Below are positions 35,877-44,825 of a DNA stretch of 64,000 bases, piece by piece. The position numbers and the translations under genes were made by a program. Source of the DNA: Pacificoceanicola onchidii (lineage in GTDB: Bacteria > Pseudomonadota > Alphaproteobacteria > Rhodobacterales > Rhodobacteraceae); assembly GCF_004804335.1 (NCBI RefSeq), contig NZ_SRXY01000003.1, positions 1 to 64,000 of the forward strand, written 5' to 3'. The stretch's first letter is position 1. Every line of letters begins with the position of its first letter. Under the pieces are notes generated by a model, which saw nothing but the letters and a program-made list of their open reading frames with translations, was not told the DNA's origin and did no database searches.

Positions 35877-37625
35877 TCAGGTCGACATCTCGCCGTCGTC
35901 CCGGACATAGTCGCGGACAGCCGAAGCCGTCTCCTGCGCCTTGGCCAGAGACCAGCGGATGCGCGTCGCATAATCCATTGCGCGCCCGGATAAAACGATC
36001 TGTTTTGTCGCGCGGGGCCTCATTCGGCCTTTTTCGAGAAAAACTGAGGGTTCGATCTCCATTTCGGCCTTGCCGGAGAAGCGAAAGATCCAAATCTCGC
36101 CGGATCGCAGCGCCATCGACACTGCATTTCCGCCCAAATCGAGCGCCACATCCACGTCCGGGTGCAGGTGAAAGCGGATGTCATAGGGCAATCCGTCCAG
36201 TTTGACCGAATCCATCGCCTTGTCGAACCGCTTGTTGGCCGCGCTGTCGAGCGCCACGAGGTAGTCCTCGCCTTTGACCTCGCGCCCGTCCGCCGAAAGA
36301 TCCAGCGCGCGGGCGTGGGTCAGCCCGTTAAGGGCGACATAGCCGTCGTGGCCTGCTTCCATGCGCACGCTGTCCGGCAGGTGGTCAAGCTGCACCGGCA
36401 CATGTTTCGGGCAGTCCTCCAGAAGTTCGCGCCGCGTGATGCCGATCCAGCGTTCCGGGGCGAGCCGCGCACTGGAGTAGCCCTGAAGGCAGAGCGTTGA
36501 ATGGGAGGGCGTGGCGCGCCCGGCACGGCGCCAATCCGGGCCAAAGGCCTCGCCCGCGCCGCAGTTGACGATCAGCGGCCTGCGCCCGGAGGTCAGTTCA
36601 AAAGCCAGCGTCGACGCATGGGCCTGCGCCGAGGCTTTGCCCGAGGGCGGCGGCGCGGCATCCACGATCACCGAGGTGCGCCCGGCAGAGATGCGGGCAT
36701 AGCCCATGGCCAGCCCTTCGGTCTGCCTTTTCTTGTTGCCCGAGGCCGCAAGCGCCTGATCGAGCCGCCCGTCCAGCCCGCGTCCACCTCCATGAAACCG
36801 CGCCAGACCGCCGTCGGCGTGGCGCAGTGCGCGCAGGGTCGGCGCGATGCGGGCGATGGCCTCCAGATGCGCCGGGTCCGGCTCCTTGCCGACCTCTTCC
36901 AAAGCAGCCTGCGCCCATGTCAGGAGCGTAAAGACTTCCAGTAGCTCTTCAGGATTGCGGGTGGGAATGCCGCCCTGTTCGTCCACCTGCCGCGCGCACT
37001 CCACCCCAAGCGCCGCGCGTGCCGGTTCTGCCCGCGCCTCCATGCCTTCGATCGACAATCCGCAATAGAGCAGCCCGGTCAGCGCTTCGAAGCGCGGAAT
37101 GCCGGGGCTGGCCCCCTGCCAACGGCGGGCGAGGAAGGTGGTCTGGGCAGAGAGCGCCTTGTAATAGGCTTCCGATTGTTCCGGAGTGGTGCCGCGCAGC
37201 AGGAACAGCGCGTGATGCACCCAGCGGATCACCCGCCGACCCGTAAGTTCCGGCGACCAGCCGGGACCGGTGCCGCCGCCATACCGCTTGATCCAGCCCC
37301 AGAGCCAATCCTGCGCCAGCTTGCGGGCCTTGGTATCCCCTACAGCGGCGAGATCGTCGAGCCAGGCAAACCCGTGCAAAGCCTCCTCGAAGGCCTCATC
37401 CGGCAGGTCCAGATCCCAGATCATCGCGCCTTTAACTTCCATCAGATGCCCGGCGAACATCACGTTCCCGGCGATCATCTGGCGGCCTTTGGCGAAATAT
37501 CCGACGGTGCGCGGCTCAGGTTGCGAGACAAATCCCGTCGCAGGACGTGCCCGCGCCGCCGCCCAAGCGTGCAAACGATTGAGAAAACGCGCCTGTCTGG
37601 CCCGCCAGGTCCGCCCCTTGGACAT
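35877..37625 (-). CDS. Heparinase II/III-family protein
   Basis: A 582-residue protein with an N-terminal helical (alpha/alpha-toroid) region and a C-terminal beta-sandwich that contains the heparinase II/III-like block (ATPSHSTLCLQGYSSARL, then GHDGYVALNGLTHAR and SGEIWIFRF). I see no signal peptide, so it is probably cytoplasmic, which is odd for a polysaccharide lyase. Its conserved neighbours rsmB and purH do not reveal substrate. Family is fairly clear; activity is not shown. Confidence 0.82.
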   Translation of the reverse strand: MSKGRTWRARQARFLNRLHAWAAARARPATGFVSQPEPRTVGYFAKGRQMIAGNVMFAGHLMEVKGAMIWDLDLPDEAFEEALHGFAWLDDLAAVGDTKARKLAQDWLWGWIKRYGGGTGPGWSPELTGRRVIRWVHHALFLLRGTTPEQSEAYYKALSAQTTFLARRWQGASPGIPRFEALTGLLYCGLSIEGMEARAEPARAALGVECARQVDEQGGIPTRNPEELLEVFTLLTWAQAALEEVGKEPDPAHLEAIARIAPTLRALRHADGGLARFHGGGRGLDGRLDQALAASGNKKRQTEGLAMGYARISAGRTSVIVDAAPPPSGKASAQAHASTLAFELTSGRRPLIVNCGAGEAFGPDWRRAGRATPSHSTLCLQGYSSARLAPERWIGITRRELLEDCPKHVPVQLDHLPDSVRMEAGHDGYVALNGLTHARALDLSADGREVKGEDYLVALDSAANKRFDKAMDSVKLDGLPYDIRFHLHPDVDVALDLGGNAVSMALRSGEIWIFRFSGKAEMEIEPSVFLEKGRMRPRATKQIVLSGRAMDYATRIRWSLAKAQETASAVRDYVRDDGEMST

Positions 37626-37762
37626 GTCACCGCCTCTTGTCTTGCGACCTGCTCGTCGCCTGTCTCGCCCCTTCTGGGGGTATTCTTGCGTGCAATGTAT
37701 CCTTAACGAATGGTTAAGTCACCTTGCATTGTCTGGCTTGCGCGGGTTTCAGCGATGCGCGC

Positions 37763-39016
37763 TCAAGCCTTGCGCAGCTTTGCCATGTAGAACCCGTCCA
37801 TGCCGCCTTGATCGGGCCAGTAATCCGGGCGCAGGCGCAAGCCGCCTTCGTCGCTGCGCCAGGCGTCTTCGATCCACGGCGCATTCAGCGGCTCTGCGGT
37901 GACGTCTTTGTGGCGCAACAAGACTTCATCGATCTGGCACTCGCCTTCGTCGGGGATCAGCGAGCAGGTGGCGTAAACCAACGTGCCGCCCGGTTTGAGC
38001 AAGCTCAGGGCGTGATCCAGCATGGCCTCCTGCAAGCCAATCAATTCCCCGATCTTCTCGCCCTGATGCAGATGCGGCAGATCGGGATGACGGCGGAGCG
38101 TGCCCGTGGCGGAGCAGGGGGCATCCAGCAAAATGGCATCATATATGCCGGTGTGCGTCAGGGCATCGCCTGCGACGAGCGTGGCCTTGAGGCCGGTACG
38201 GGAGAGGTTTTCTTCGACGCGTTTGAGGCGTGCTTCCGACAGGTCAAGCGCAGTAACCTCGGCCCCGGCGGCCGCCAGCTGCATCGTTTTCCCGCCCGGC
38301 GCGGCGCACATGTCCAGAACGCGCTTGCCGGTGACGTCGCCCAGCAGTTTCGCGGGCAGGGCGGCGGCGGCGTCCTGCACCCAGAAATCGCCCGCGTCAT
38401 AGCCGGGCAGGGCGCTGACCTGCCCGCCGGGCAGGCGCACGGAACCGGTGGGGAGCGCTTCGCCGCCGGTGGCTTTGGCCAAAGCCGCTGCGTCCCTTCG
38501 TGGCGTGAGATCGAGCGGCGCGCCGTTGAAATGCGCGCGCTCCATCGCGGCAACGGCCTTGGCCCCCCAAGCGTCAACCAGCGGGCCGCGCAGCCATTTC
38601 GGCAAGCGCGGGGTGCGCAGTTTCTGCCAGTCCTCCGGGCCTTTGGCCGCCACCTTGCGCAGGACCGCATTGACGAGCCCTTTGAATTGCTGTGTGCGTT
38701 TGCCTGATGCGGTGAAGTTCACCAGATCATTGACGACCCCATGCGCGGCCCCGCCGGTGCAAAGCTCGACCGTGCCAAGCCGCAGCGTGTTCATCACCAC
38801 AAGGCCCGGCGTCTTGCGCAGGTGCGGTTTGAGGATGCGGTCCGCACGCTCAAGCCCGCGCAGCACATCTGTCGCCAGCCGTTGCGCGGCGGCGCGGTCT
38901 GGCGGGGCGAGGGCATCGAGCCGCGCGGCGGCCTCTCCGAGCGGGCGCTGCTCTCCCAGAACCTGCGTCAGGATTTGCACGGCGCCCTTGCGGGCGGGGC
39001 TGAAGGTTTTGCTCAT
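37763..39016 (-). CDS. rsmB: 16S rRNA m5C967-type methyltransferase RsmB
   Basis: A 417-residue RsmB/NOP-family enzyme. A NusB-like helical RNA-binding domain comes first (ARKGAVQILTQVL to VLRKVAAKG). The SAM domain follows with VLDMCAAPGGKTMQLAA, then DAPCSATGTLRRHPD with the release Cys and YATCSLIPDEGE with the catalytic Cys. It modifies C967 of 16S rRNA. Divergent from the DUF1674 gene by 79 bases. Confidence 0.92.
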   Translation of the reverse strand: MSKTFSPARKGAVQILTQVLGEQRPLGEAAARLDALAPPDRAAAQRLATDVLRGLERADRILKPHLRKTPGLVVMNTLRLGTVELCTGGAAHGVVNDLVNFTASGKRTQQFKGLVNAVLRKVAAKGPEDWQKLRTPRLPKWLRGPLVDAWGAKAVAAMERAHFNGAPLDLTPRRDAAALAKATGGEALPTGSVRLPGGQVSALPGYDAGDFWVQDAAAALPAKLLGDVTGKRVLDMCAAPGGKTMQLAAAGAEVTALDLSEARLKRVEENLSRTGLKATLVAGDALTHTGIYDAILLDAPCSATGTLRRHPDLPHLHQGEKIGELIGLQEAMLDHALSLLKPGGTLVYATCSLIPDEGECQIDEVLLRHKDVTAEPLNAPWIEDAWRSDEGGLRLRPDYWPDQGGMDGFYMAKLRKA

Positions 39017-39095
39017 GAAGGCTCCGGGACGTGGACGCGGGCTTGCTCCGCCATGGGAGAGGCGTATATCAACGAGGCGTTACAAGGAAAAGCCG

Positions 39096-39278
39096 ATGTC
39101 TGATACGCCCAAAGACCTGCCCCCCGCCGCACAGCGTGCCCTTGCTGAAGCTGAAGAGCGCCGGAAGAAGGCCGAAGCAGAGCGCGCGGCCATGCCAAAG
39201 GAGCTTGGCGGGCGCGATGGGCCGGAGCCGGTGCGCTATGGCGATTGGGAGAAGAAAGGGATCGCGGTCGATTTCTGA
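39096..39278 (+). CDS. DUF1674 / SDHAF4-type succinate dehydrogenase assembly factor
   Basis: A 60-residue protein. The Ala/Glu/Lys-rich N-terminal half is followed by the family signature GPEPVRYGDWEKKGIAVDF at the C terminus. Its eukaryotic relative SDHAF4 protects the flavinylated SDH subunit during assembly. AAGGAAA precedes the ATG. It diverges from rsmB and faces the prepilin-peptidase gene. Function is inferred from family. Confidence 0.87.
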   Translation: MSDTPKDLPPAAQRALAEAEERRKKAEAERAAMPKELGGRDGPEPVRYGDWEKKGIAVDF

Positions 39279-39298
39279 TCGGGTTTTGGTCCGGGCGA

Positions 39299-39322
39299 AA
39301 AATTTTGCCGGTACAAAATTTT
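39299..39322. repeat. AT-rich palindrome between convergent genes
   Basis: AAAATTTTG-CCGGTA-CAAAATTTT, a 9-bp hairpin in the 111-base gap between the DUF1674 gene and the prepilin-peptidase gene. On either strand a T-run follows or precedes, so it may be a bidirectional terminator. Confidence 0.65.
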
Positions 39323-39325
39323 GGT

Positions 39326-39340
39326 GGGGACGTTGTCCCC
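39326..39340. repeat. GC-rich palindrome next to the AT-rich one
   Basis: GGGGAC-GTT-GTCCCC, 3 bases after the AT-rich hairpin. Paired hairpins of this kind are common in intergenic sequence of this group; function is unknown. Confidence 0.65.
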
Positions 39341-39389
39341 GTCCTGCGGACTCCCCCAAGGTATTTGAAGCCCAAAGAAACCGGCGGGT

Positions 39390-39923
39390 TTACTGGCCGT
39401 AGAGAGCGCCCATCACCAGATAGGCCGAGAGCATCAGGGCAAAGCCGGTGCCCATGGGGATGGTGAAGCGGTTGCCTTTGCCGACGGATGTTGCGTCATC
39501 GGCGCTGGAGCCTTTCCAGGTTTTCCAATCCGGGGCGAGTCTGTGCAGCGGCGTCCAGCGGGCCAGAAGCACGGTGACCGTGGCTGCGAGCATGGCAGCG
39601 GCCCCGAGAAACAGCATCAGGCGGATGTCGCCGGGATGGATGAACAGGCCCAATACGGCGGCGAATTTCACGTCGCCCGCGCCGATCTGGCGGAAGAACC
39701 ACATCAGCAACCCGTAGGCAAAAATCACCGCGTAGTGGGCAAAGCGCCAGACGAAGTCCATGAAGGGCAGGGTGGCGAGGCCGATGACCACGAAGGTGAT
39801 GAAGAGCGCCCAGACCGTGAGGTTCGTGATCTTCTTGGTGCGCATGTCGACCATGAACGTCAGGATCGAGATCGGCACGACGAAGACCGCGAAGAGGGCC
39901 GCCTGAAAGGCCGGGATGTGCAT
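39390..39923 (-). CDS. cpaA: Prepilin peptidase CpaA/TadV
   Basis: A 177-residue inner-membrane aspartic protease (family A24) that cuts the leader of Flp prepilins. The catalytic Asp residues are in FMVDMRTKKITN (about 26) and in GAGDVKFAA (about 84). Six hydrophobic segments are expected, without the N-methylation domain, typical of the short tad-type. It is the last gene of the tad group, 15 bases after a TPR lipoprotein gene. Confidence 0.92.
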   Translation of the reverse strand: MHIPAFQAALFAVFVVPISILTFMVDMRTKKITNLTVWALFITFVVIGLATLPFMDFVWRFAHYAVIFAYGLLMWFFRQIGAGDVKFAAVLGLFIHPGDIRLMLFLGAAAMLAATVTVLLARWTPLHRLAPDWKTWKGSSADDATSVGKGNRFTIPMGTGFALMLSAYLVMGALYGQ

Positions 39924-39938
39924 GGGCGCTCTCTGGAC

Positions 39939-40799
39939 TTAGCGGGTGACCGTCGATTCCAGCGCCTCAAGCGAGCGCGAGGCCGCCTCGAAGTGCTGGG
40001 GGTGGGTGTCGATGGCTTCGCGCAGGAGACCTTTGCCGATCTCCACATCGCCGCGCTTGATTGCCGCGAGGCCGAGCGAGTGCAGCAGTTCCGCCCGTTC
40101 GACCTGCGTCATCGGCACCACCGGCAGGGTGTATTTGCCCTGCGCGCCGCGTGCGAGAACGAGGTTGTTCTTGGCGGTGAAGTTGTCCCGGTCACGGCGG
40201 ATGGCGTCGTAGAACAGGCGCTCCGCCTCTTCGTGATCGCCTCGGGTCAGCTTGGAATACCCCCAGTTGTTCAACACGTTTGCGGGTGTTGTTGTCAGGC
40301 CCACGGCCACTTCGTAGAAGCTGTCGGCCTTTTTCCATTCCTTGTTGCCGTCCGCGATCATCGCCTCAAGGCGGTAGCGCTTGTAGGTCTCATGGGTCGG
40401 CGGGATGGAGTCGAGCACCTTTTCGGCGGCGTCCCAGTCATTGGCGCGGATCAGCACATCGGCGAGCTGCACGCGGTCATCGTTGGTGGCCTCGTCGTGA
40501 TCGACCACCCGTGCCCAGGCCACCTTGGCCTCGGTCACGCGCTTGGCCTTGACCAGCGATTTGGCCAGCCCGCGCATCAGATCGATCCGGCCGGGATCCT
40601 GAGACAAGGCGCGCTGGAAGTAGTTGACCGCCTCATTCGGGTCCCCCACCGTCAGCATGACGTCGTTGAGATTGGTCTCGTCGATGACGTTGACGCCGGC
40701 AAACTCGCGGTCCACGGCGTCCTTGTCGATGCCTTTTTCACAGGCGGAAAGCGCGGCGAAGCCCGCCACGGCGAAAGTCACAACCAGGGATTGGCGCAT
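39939..40799 (-). CDS. tadD: TPR lipoprotein, TadD type
   Basis: A 286-residue lipoprotein with a lipobox ALSAC at about residue 20 (AVAGFAALSAC) and several TPR units (NEAVNYFQRALSQDPGRIDLM, then ANVLNNWGYSKLTRGDHEEAERLFYDAIRRD). TadD-family proteins help place or stabilise the secretin in the outer membrane. It is the second of two TPR lipoprotein genes in this locus. It sits 32 bases after the first. Confidence 0.85.
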   Translation of the reverse strand: MRQSLVVTFAVAGFAALSACEKGIDKDAVDREFAGVNVIDETNLNDVMLTVGDPNEAVNYFQRALSQDPGRIDLMRGLAKSLVKAKRVTEAKVAWARVVDHDEATNDDRVQLADVLIRANDWDAAEKVLDSIPPTHETYKRYRLEAMIADGNKEWKKADSFYEVAVGLTTTPANVLNNWGYSKLTRGDHEEAERLFYDAIRRDRDNFTAKNNLVLARGAQGKYTLPVVPMTQVERAELLHSLGLAAIKRGDVEIGKGLLREAIDTHPQHFEAASRSLEALESTVTR

Positions 40800-40831
40800 T
40801 TTCCTGCGTCCTTTTACTGCTCTGCCTCGAT

Positions 40832-41395
40832 CTACCCGTTTGTCAGCGAAATCTGGTAGACGCTGCTACCCCGCCGCACGAGTTTGAATTCTTGTTCTTG
40901 TGCCTCACCATAGCTGGAATTTTCCAGTTTTGCGAGTGCCAAGCGCAGATTGTCCCGAATTGAGTCGTTTTGGCCATTGTCGAGTGCATAGGCCCTGCGG
41001 AATACCTCTACGGCTTCGGCAATTTTGCCACGCTCCATGAGCACAACACCCAGATTGTTCCAGGCTTCGGCCCAGTCGCCTTCGGCCTCAATCGCCTTGC
41101 GCAGCAGTTTTTCCGATTGATTGAGGCGGCCCAAAGCGAGGTTGGCGGAGCCAAGTGCGGTCAGCACTTCGGCGTTCATGCCATGGGTCGAGATCGCCCG
41201 CGTGTAAGCGTCCAGCGCCAGCTCATGTTCGCCCGCGTCCATCAGACGATGGCCGACAACCAGCCCGTCAACCGCCTCGCCGCGCGGATCAAGCGCAGGC
41301 GCGTAGACCTGCCCCTCCTGAATCTTTTGGCCGCCCGGGGAGCAGGCGGCCAGAAGCGTTATCGATAGAACGGATCCAAGTTGGATCAGCCTCAT
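40832..41395 (-). CDS. TPR lipoprotein, TadD-like (first copy)
   Basis: A 187-residue lipoprotein with lipobox LLAAC (about residue 18; LGSVLSITLLAACSPGG) and TPR units such as DAYTRAISTHGMNAEVLTALG and WAEAWNNLGVVLMERGKIAEA. It is the shorter partner of the following TPR lipoprotein. It starts 3 bases after the tadC stop. A role in Flp-pilus biogenesis is inferred from family and place. Confidence 0.83.
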   Translation of the reverse strand: MRLIQLGSVLSITLLAACSPGGQKIQEGQVYAPALDPRGEAVDGLVVGHRLMDAGEHELALDAYTRAISTHGMNAEVLTALGSANLALGRLNQSEKLLRKAIEAEGDWAEAWNNLGVVLMERGKIAEAVEVFRRAYALDNGQNDSIRDNLRLALAKLENSSYGEAQEQEFKLVRRGSSVYQISLTNG

Positions 41396-41398
41396 GGT

Positions 41399-42370
41399 TT
41401 ATTGTCCGATACTGCCCATTTCCGAGATGCCGACAGCCGAAGGACCCACAAGGATGATCAACAGCGGCGGCACTGTCAGCATCATAGTCGTCAGCGTCAT
41501 CTTTGTCGGCAACTGGTTTGCTTTTTCTTCGGCGCGCATGACCCTTTTGTCACGCATTTCCCCGGCATAGACGCGCAGGGCGTCGGAAATCGAGGTACCA
41601 AAGGTCTGGGCCTGGTTCAGCACCGTCACGAAGCTGGAGACATCCTGCACACCGCAGCGTTCGGACATATCGTTGAGAACCTGTGTCTTGTCCTTACCGG
41701 CCTTCATCTCGTGGGCGATGATTTCGTACTCATCCGCAAGGGCAGGGTAGGAGGCGCGCAGTTCCTTGGCGACGCGGACGATGGATTGGTCCATGGACTG
41801 ACCGGCCTCAACGCAGACCAGCATCATGTCGAGCGCGTCCGGGAAACCGGACTGGATCTCGTCCTTGCGCTTTTCCACGCGCTTGGTGATCCAGTATTTC
41901 GGCGCCATGTAGCCGGCGGCGCCGGGGCCGAGGATATACATGAGCTTTTGCTGCATCGTCGCGGTTGCGCCATCGACGAAGAGCAGGAAGTACACCGTGC
42001 CCACCGCCAGAAGGCCAAGGCCAAGGGCGAATTGCGCAAAGTAGTAAATCTGCACCGCGTCCTTGGTCCGGTAACCTGCCTGAAGCAGCTTCATCCGGAT
42101 GTCGGACAGCTCTTTTTCGTCCTGCGGCTCAAGGAATTGCGCGTATTTGTTGAGCTTGTCGTTCTTGCTCTTCTCGCGCAGCACCTGTCGGGTTTCATCC
42201 CGCATCCGGTCATTGCCGGACTGGCGCAGTTTTTCCATCGGATCAGGCTTGGCGCGCAGCATCATCGGGATCGTCGAGACGATGAGCAGGACCGCGAGAC
42301 CCGCGACCACCAGAAGCGGGCCAGCCGGGCCAAGCATGTCGGTGATCATGGTGTTGAGTTGATCAAACAT
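41399..42370 (-). CDS. tadC: Tad inner-membrane platform protein TadC
   Basis: A 323-residue inner-membrane protein of the GspF/TadC family. The conserved GspF domain shows DALDMMLVCVEAGQSMDQSIVRVAKEL, with helices before and after. It pairs with TadB to form the platform that the CpaF motor drives. It starts 11 bases after tadB ends. Confidence 0.93.
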   Translation of the reverse strand: MFDQLNTMITDMLGPAGPLLVVAGLAVLLIVSTIPMMLRAKPDPMEKLRQSGNDRMRDETRQVLREKSKNDKLNKYAQFLEPQDEKELSDIRMKLLQAGYRTKDAVQIYYFAQFALGLGLLAVGTVYFLLFVDGATATMQQKLMYILGPGAAGYMAPKYWITKRVEKRKDEIQSGFPDALDMMLVCVEAGQSMDQSIVRVAKELRASYPALADEYEIIAHEMKAGKDKTQVLNDMSERCGVQDVSSFVTVLNQAQTFGTSISDALRVYAGEMRDKRVMRAEEKANQLPTKMTLTTMMLTVPPLLIILVGPSAVGISEMGSIGQ

Positions 42371-42381
42371 AGGCGGAACCC

Positions 42382-43347
42382 TCAGACCTTGATGTTAACG
42401 AGCGCTTTCATGACGATCATGTTGAGCGCGAGCATGATAAAGACGATGAAACAGGCCGGGATGAACCACGGGTGGTCGAGCACCTCGTCGTAGTAATCCG
42501 GTTTGGCCACCTGGATGAAGATCAGCGCAGCCAGCGGGAAGCCCGAGAGGAACTTGCCGGACCATTGCGCTTCTGCGGTGATCGCCTTGACGCGGCGGAA
42601 CAGGCGGAAACGGGCACGGATCACTTTGGCCAGACCTTCGAGGATCTCGGCGAGGTTACCACCGGCCTGCTGCTGGATCGCAACCGCCACGGCGAGGAAG
42701 CGCAAATCCTGCATGTCCAGCCGTTCGGCCATATGCTTGAGGCTCTCGCCGATGTCGCGGCCATAGGTGGCCTCGTCAGCGATGATGCCAAACTCGGTGG
42801 CGAGCGGGTCCTTGATCTCTTTCGAGACAATGGAGATGGCGGAGGTGAAGGGATAGCCGGTGCGCAAGGAGCGCACCATGAGTTCCACGGCGTCGGGAAG
42901 CTGCTCTTCGATCATCGAAAGGCGCTTCTTGGCCTTGTGGTTGACCCACATGTAAACCCCGCCGACACCCATGGCGACGCCCATCAGAAGACGCACGGCC
43001 AGACCGGCCTCGGTGCCGATCGACAACCCGAGAAAGGCAATGACGCTGACCGCGCCCATCACCATGATGAGCTGTTGCGGGGTAAAGGCGATGGCCGCCT
43101 TCTGCGCCTTGTCCGCCAGGATCGAATAGAGCGGCAGCGAGCGCGACTTCATGTGCTGGTCCATCTCCTTGCGGAGCTTGGCAAGCACATCTTCGCGGCC
43201 CTGGCCCTTGTCGAGCATCTCGAGACGGCGGTTTACCTTGTTGTTCAGGCTGATCGATTTGCCGAAGGCGACGAGATACACCCCTTCGACCAGCACCAGA
43301 ACGGCGATGAAGATCATGCCGTAAATGATCGGTGTTGCGCTGAGCAT
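42382..43347 (-). CDS. tadB: Tad inner-membrane platform protein TadB
   Basis: A 321-residue inner-membrane GspF-family protein. Its core block is LPDAVELMVRSLRTGYPFTSAISIV and the C-terminal part shows AISAEAQWSGKFLSGFPLA-like sequence (residues KAITAEAQWSGKFL). Four or five membrane helices. It is TadC's partner, and lies 6 bases after cpaF. Confidence 0.93.
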   Translation of the reverse strand: MLSATPIIYGMIFIAVLVLVEGVYLVAFGKSISLNNKVNRRLEMLDKGQGREDVLAKLRKEMDQHMKSRSLPLYSILADKAQKAAIAFTPQQLIMVMGAVSVIAFLGLSIGTEAGLAVRLLMGVAMGVGGVYMWVNHKAKKRLSMIEEQLPDAVELMVRSLRTGYPFTSAISIVSKEIKDPLATEFGIIADEATYGRDIGESLKHMAERLDMQDLRFLAVAVAIQQQAGGNLAEILEGLAKVIRARFRLFRRVKAITAEAQWSGKFLSGFPLAALIFIQVAKPDYYDEVLDHPWFIPACFIVFIMLALNMIVMKALVNIKV

Positions 43348-43353
43348 TGGCAG

Positions 43354-44811
43354 TTACTCCGGTCTGAAGGGTTCGTAGATGGAGGCGGGGATGTCATAAC
43401 CCCACATGCGGAAGCGTTCGGAGAAGTGTGAACGCACACCCGTGGCCGTGAAGTGACCGATAATCTTGTTCTCCGGTGTCAGGCCGACACGCTGGAAACG
43501 GAAGATTTCCTGCATGGAAATCACATCGCCTTCCATCCCGGTGATCTCGGTGATCGACGTCATCCGGCGCGAGCCGTCCTGTAGACGGCTGGCCTGGACA
43601 ATCAGGTTCACAGCCGAGGAAATCTGGCTTCGCACCGCCTTGAGCGGCATTTCGATCCCGGCCATCGCGATCATGTTTTCCAGACGCGCCACGCCGTCGC
43701 GGGCGCTGTTGGCGTGGATCGTGGTCATGGATCCGTCGTGGCCGGTGTTCATGGCCTGCAACATGTCGATAACCTCTTCGCCACGCGTCTCGCCGACGAT
43801 GATCCGGTCAGGACGCATCCGCAGGGCGTTTTTCAGACAATCGCGCGGGGTAACAGCGCCTTTGCCTTCGACGTTCGGCGGGCGGCTTTCCATCCGGCCC
43901 ACGTGGGTCTGTTGCAGCTGAAGTTCCGCCGTATCCTCGATGGTCAGGATGCGTTCGCTGTCATCGATGAAGCTCGACAGCGCGTTGAGCGTGGTGGTTT
44001 TACCGGAACCGGTACCACCCGAGACGATCACGTTGAGGCGCGTGGCCACCGCGGCCTGCAAATAAACGGCCATCTCTTCGGTGAAGGCCCCGAACTGCAC
44101 CAGGTCATCAATCCCCAGCTTGTCCTTCTTGAATTTACGAATGGACACAAGGCTGCCGTCGATGGCGATGGGCGGCACCATGGCGTTGAAACGCGAGCCG
44201 TCCTGAAGACGGGCGTCAACATACGGGTTGCTTTCATCAACGCGGCGACCCACGGCGGAGACGATCTTGTCGATGATCCGCATCAGGTGCTTTTCATCTT
44301 TGAAGGTGATGTCCGAGAGGGACAGCTTGCCTTCCTGTTCGATGAAAATCTGATGTGGGCCGTTGACCAGAATATCGGAAACGGTCTCGTCCTTGAGCAG
44401 CGCTTCGAGCGGGCCGAGGCCCTTCACCTCGTCATAGAGGTCATTGAACATCGCGCGCCGCTCTTCGCGGTTGAGCACGATGCCGCGTTCCTGCAGCGAT
44501 TCCGTTGCAATGGCGGTGATCTCTTCGCGCAGCTCGCTTTCGCTGGCGTGGTCAAGCGCGGCAAGGTTCAGGTTCTCAAGCAACGAGCGGTGCAGCTCCA
44601 GCTTGACCTCACCAAGGCGCTCCTTGCGCTTCTTTTCCTTGTCGACCGGCGCGGCCTTGGCCGGCGCGGGCTTCATCTTCGGCTTGCGCGCAACGCTTGG
44701 CGCGGCGGCGGCCGGAGCGCTGGGTTTCTCCGCCGGGGCGGCGGCTTCGGGCGCCTTGGCCTGAACCGGCGCGGCGTCCTTCATCTGAGGTTTTTTATAA
44801 CGGGAAAACAT
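43354..44811 (-). CDS. cpaF: Tad secretion ATPase CpaF/TadA
   Basis: A 485-residue hexameric ATPase that powers Flp-pilus assembly. The Walker A is [14 protein letters not shown], the Asp box region includes [12 protein letters not shown], the Walker B and His-box are in [27 protein letters not shown], and [16 protein letters not shown] is conserved. The N-terminal 80 residues are Ala/Pro/Lys-rich and low complexity. Length is normal. It lies 14 bases after cpaE. Confidence 0.96.
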   Translation of the reverse strand: MFSRYKKPQMKDAAPVQAKAPEAAAPAEKPSAPAAAAPSVARKPKMKPAPAKAAPVDKEKKRKERLGEVKLELHRSLLENLNLAALDHASESELREEITAIATESLQERGIVLNREERRAMFNDLYDEVKGLGPLEALLKDETVSDILVNGPHQIFIEQEGKLSLSDITFKDEKHLMRIIDKIVSAVGRRVDESNPYVDARLQDGSRFNAMVPPIAIDGSLVSIRKFKKDKLGIDDLVQFGAFTEEMAVYLQAAVATRLNVIVSGGTGSGKTTTLNALSSFIDDSERILTIEDTAELQLQQTHVGRMESRPPNVEGKGAVTPRDCLKNALRMRPDRIIVGETRGEEVIDMLQAMNTGHDGSMTTIHANSARDGVARLENMIAMAGIEMPLKAVRSQISSAVNLIVQASRLQDGSRRMTSITEITGMEGDVISMQEIFRFQRVGLTPENKIIGHFTATGVRSHFSERFRMWGYDIPASIYEPFRPE

Positions 44812-44825
44812 GACTTATACTGTCC

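Noticed and set aside
34258-35910. Long open frame antisense to purH
   Set aside because: purH is intact and conserved; the antisense protein matches nothing I know.
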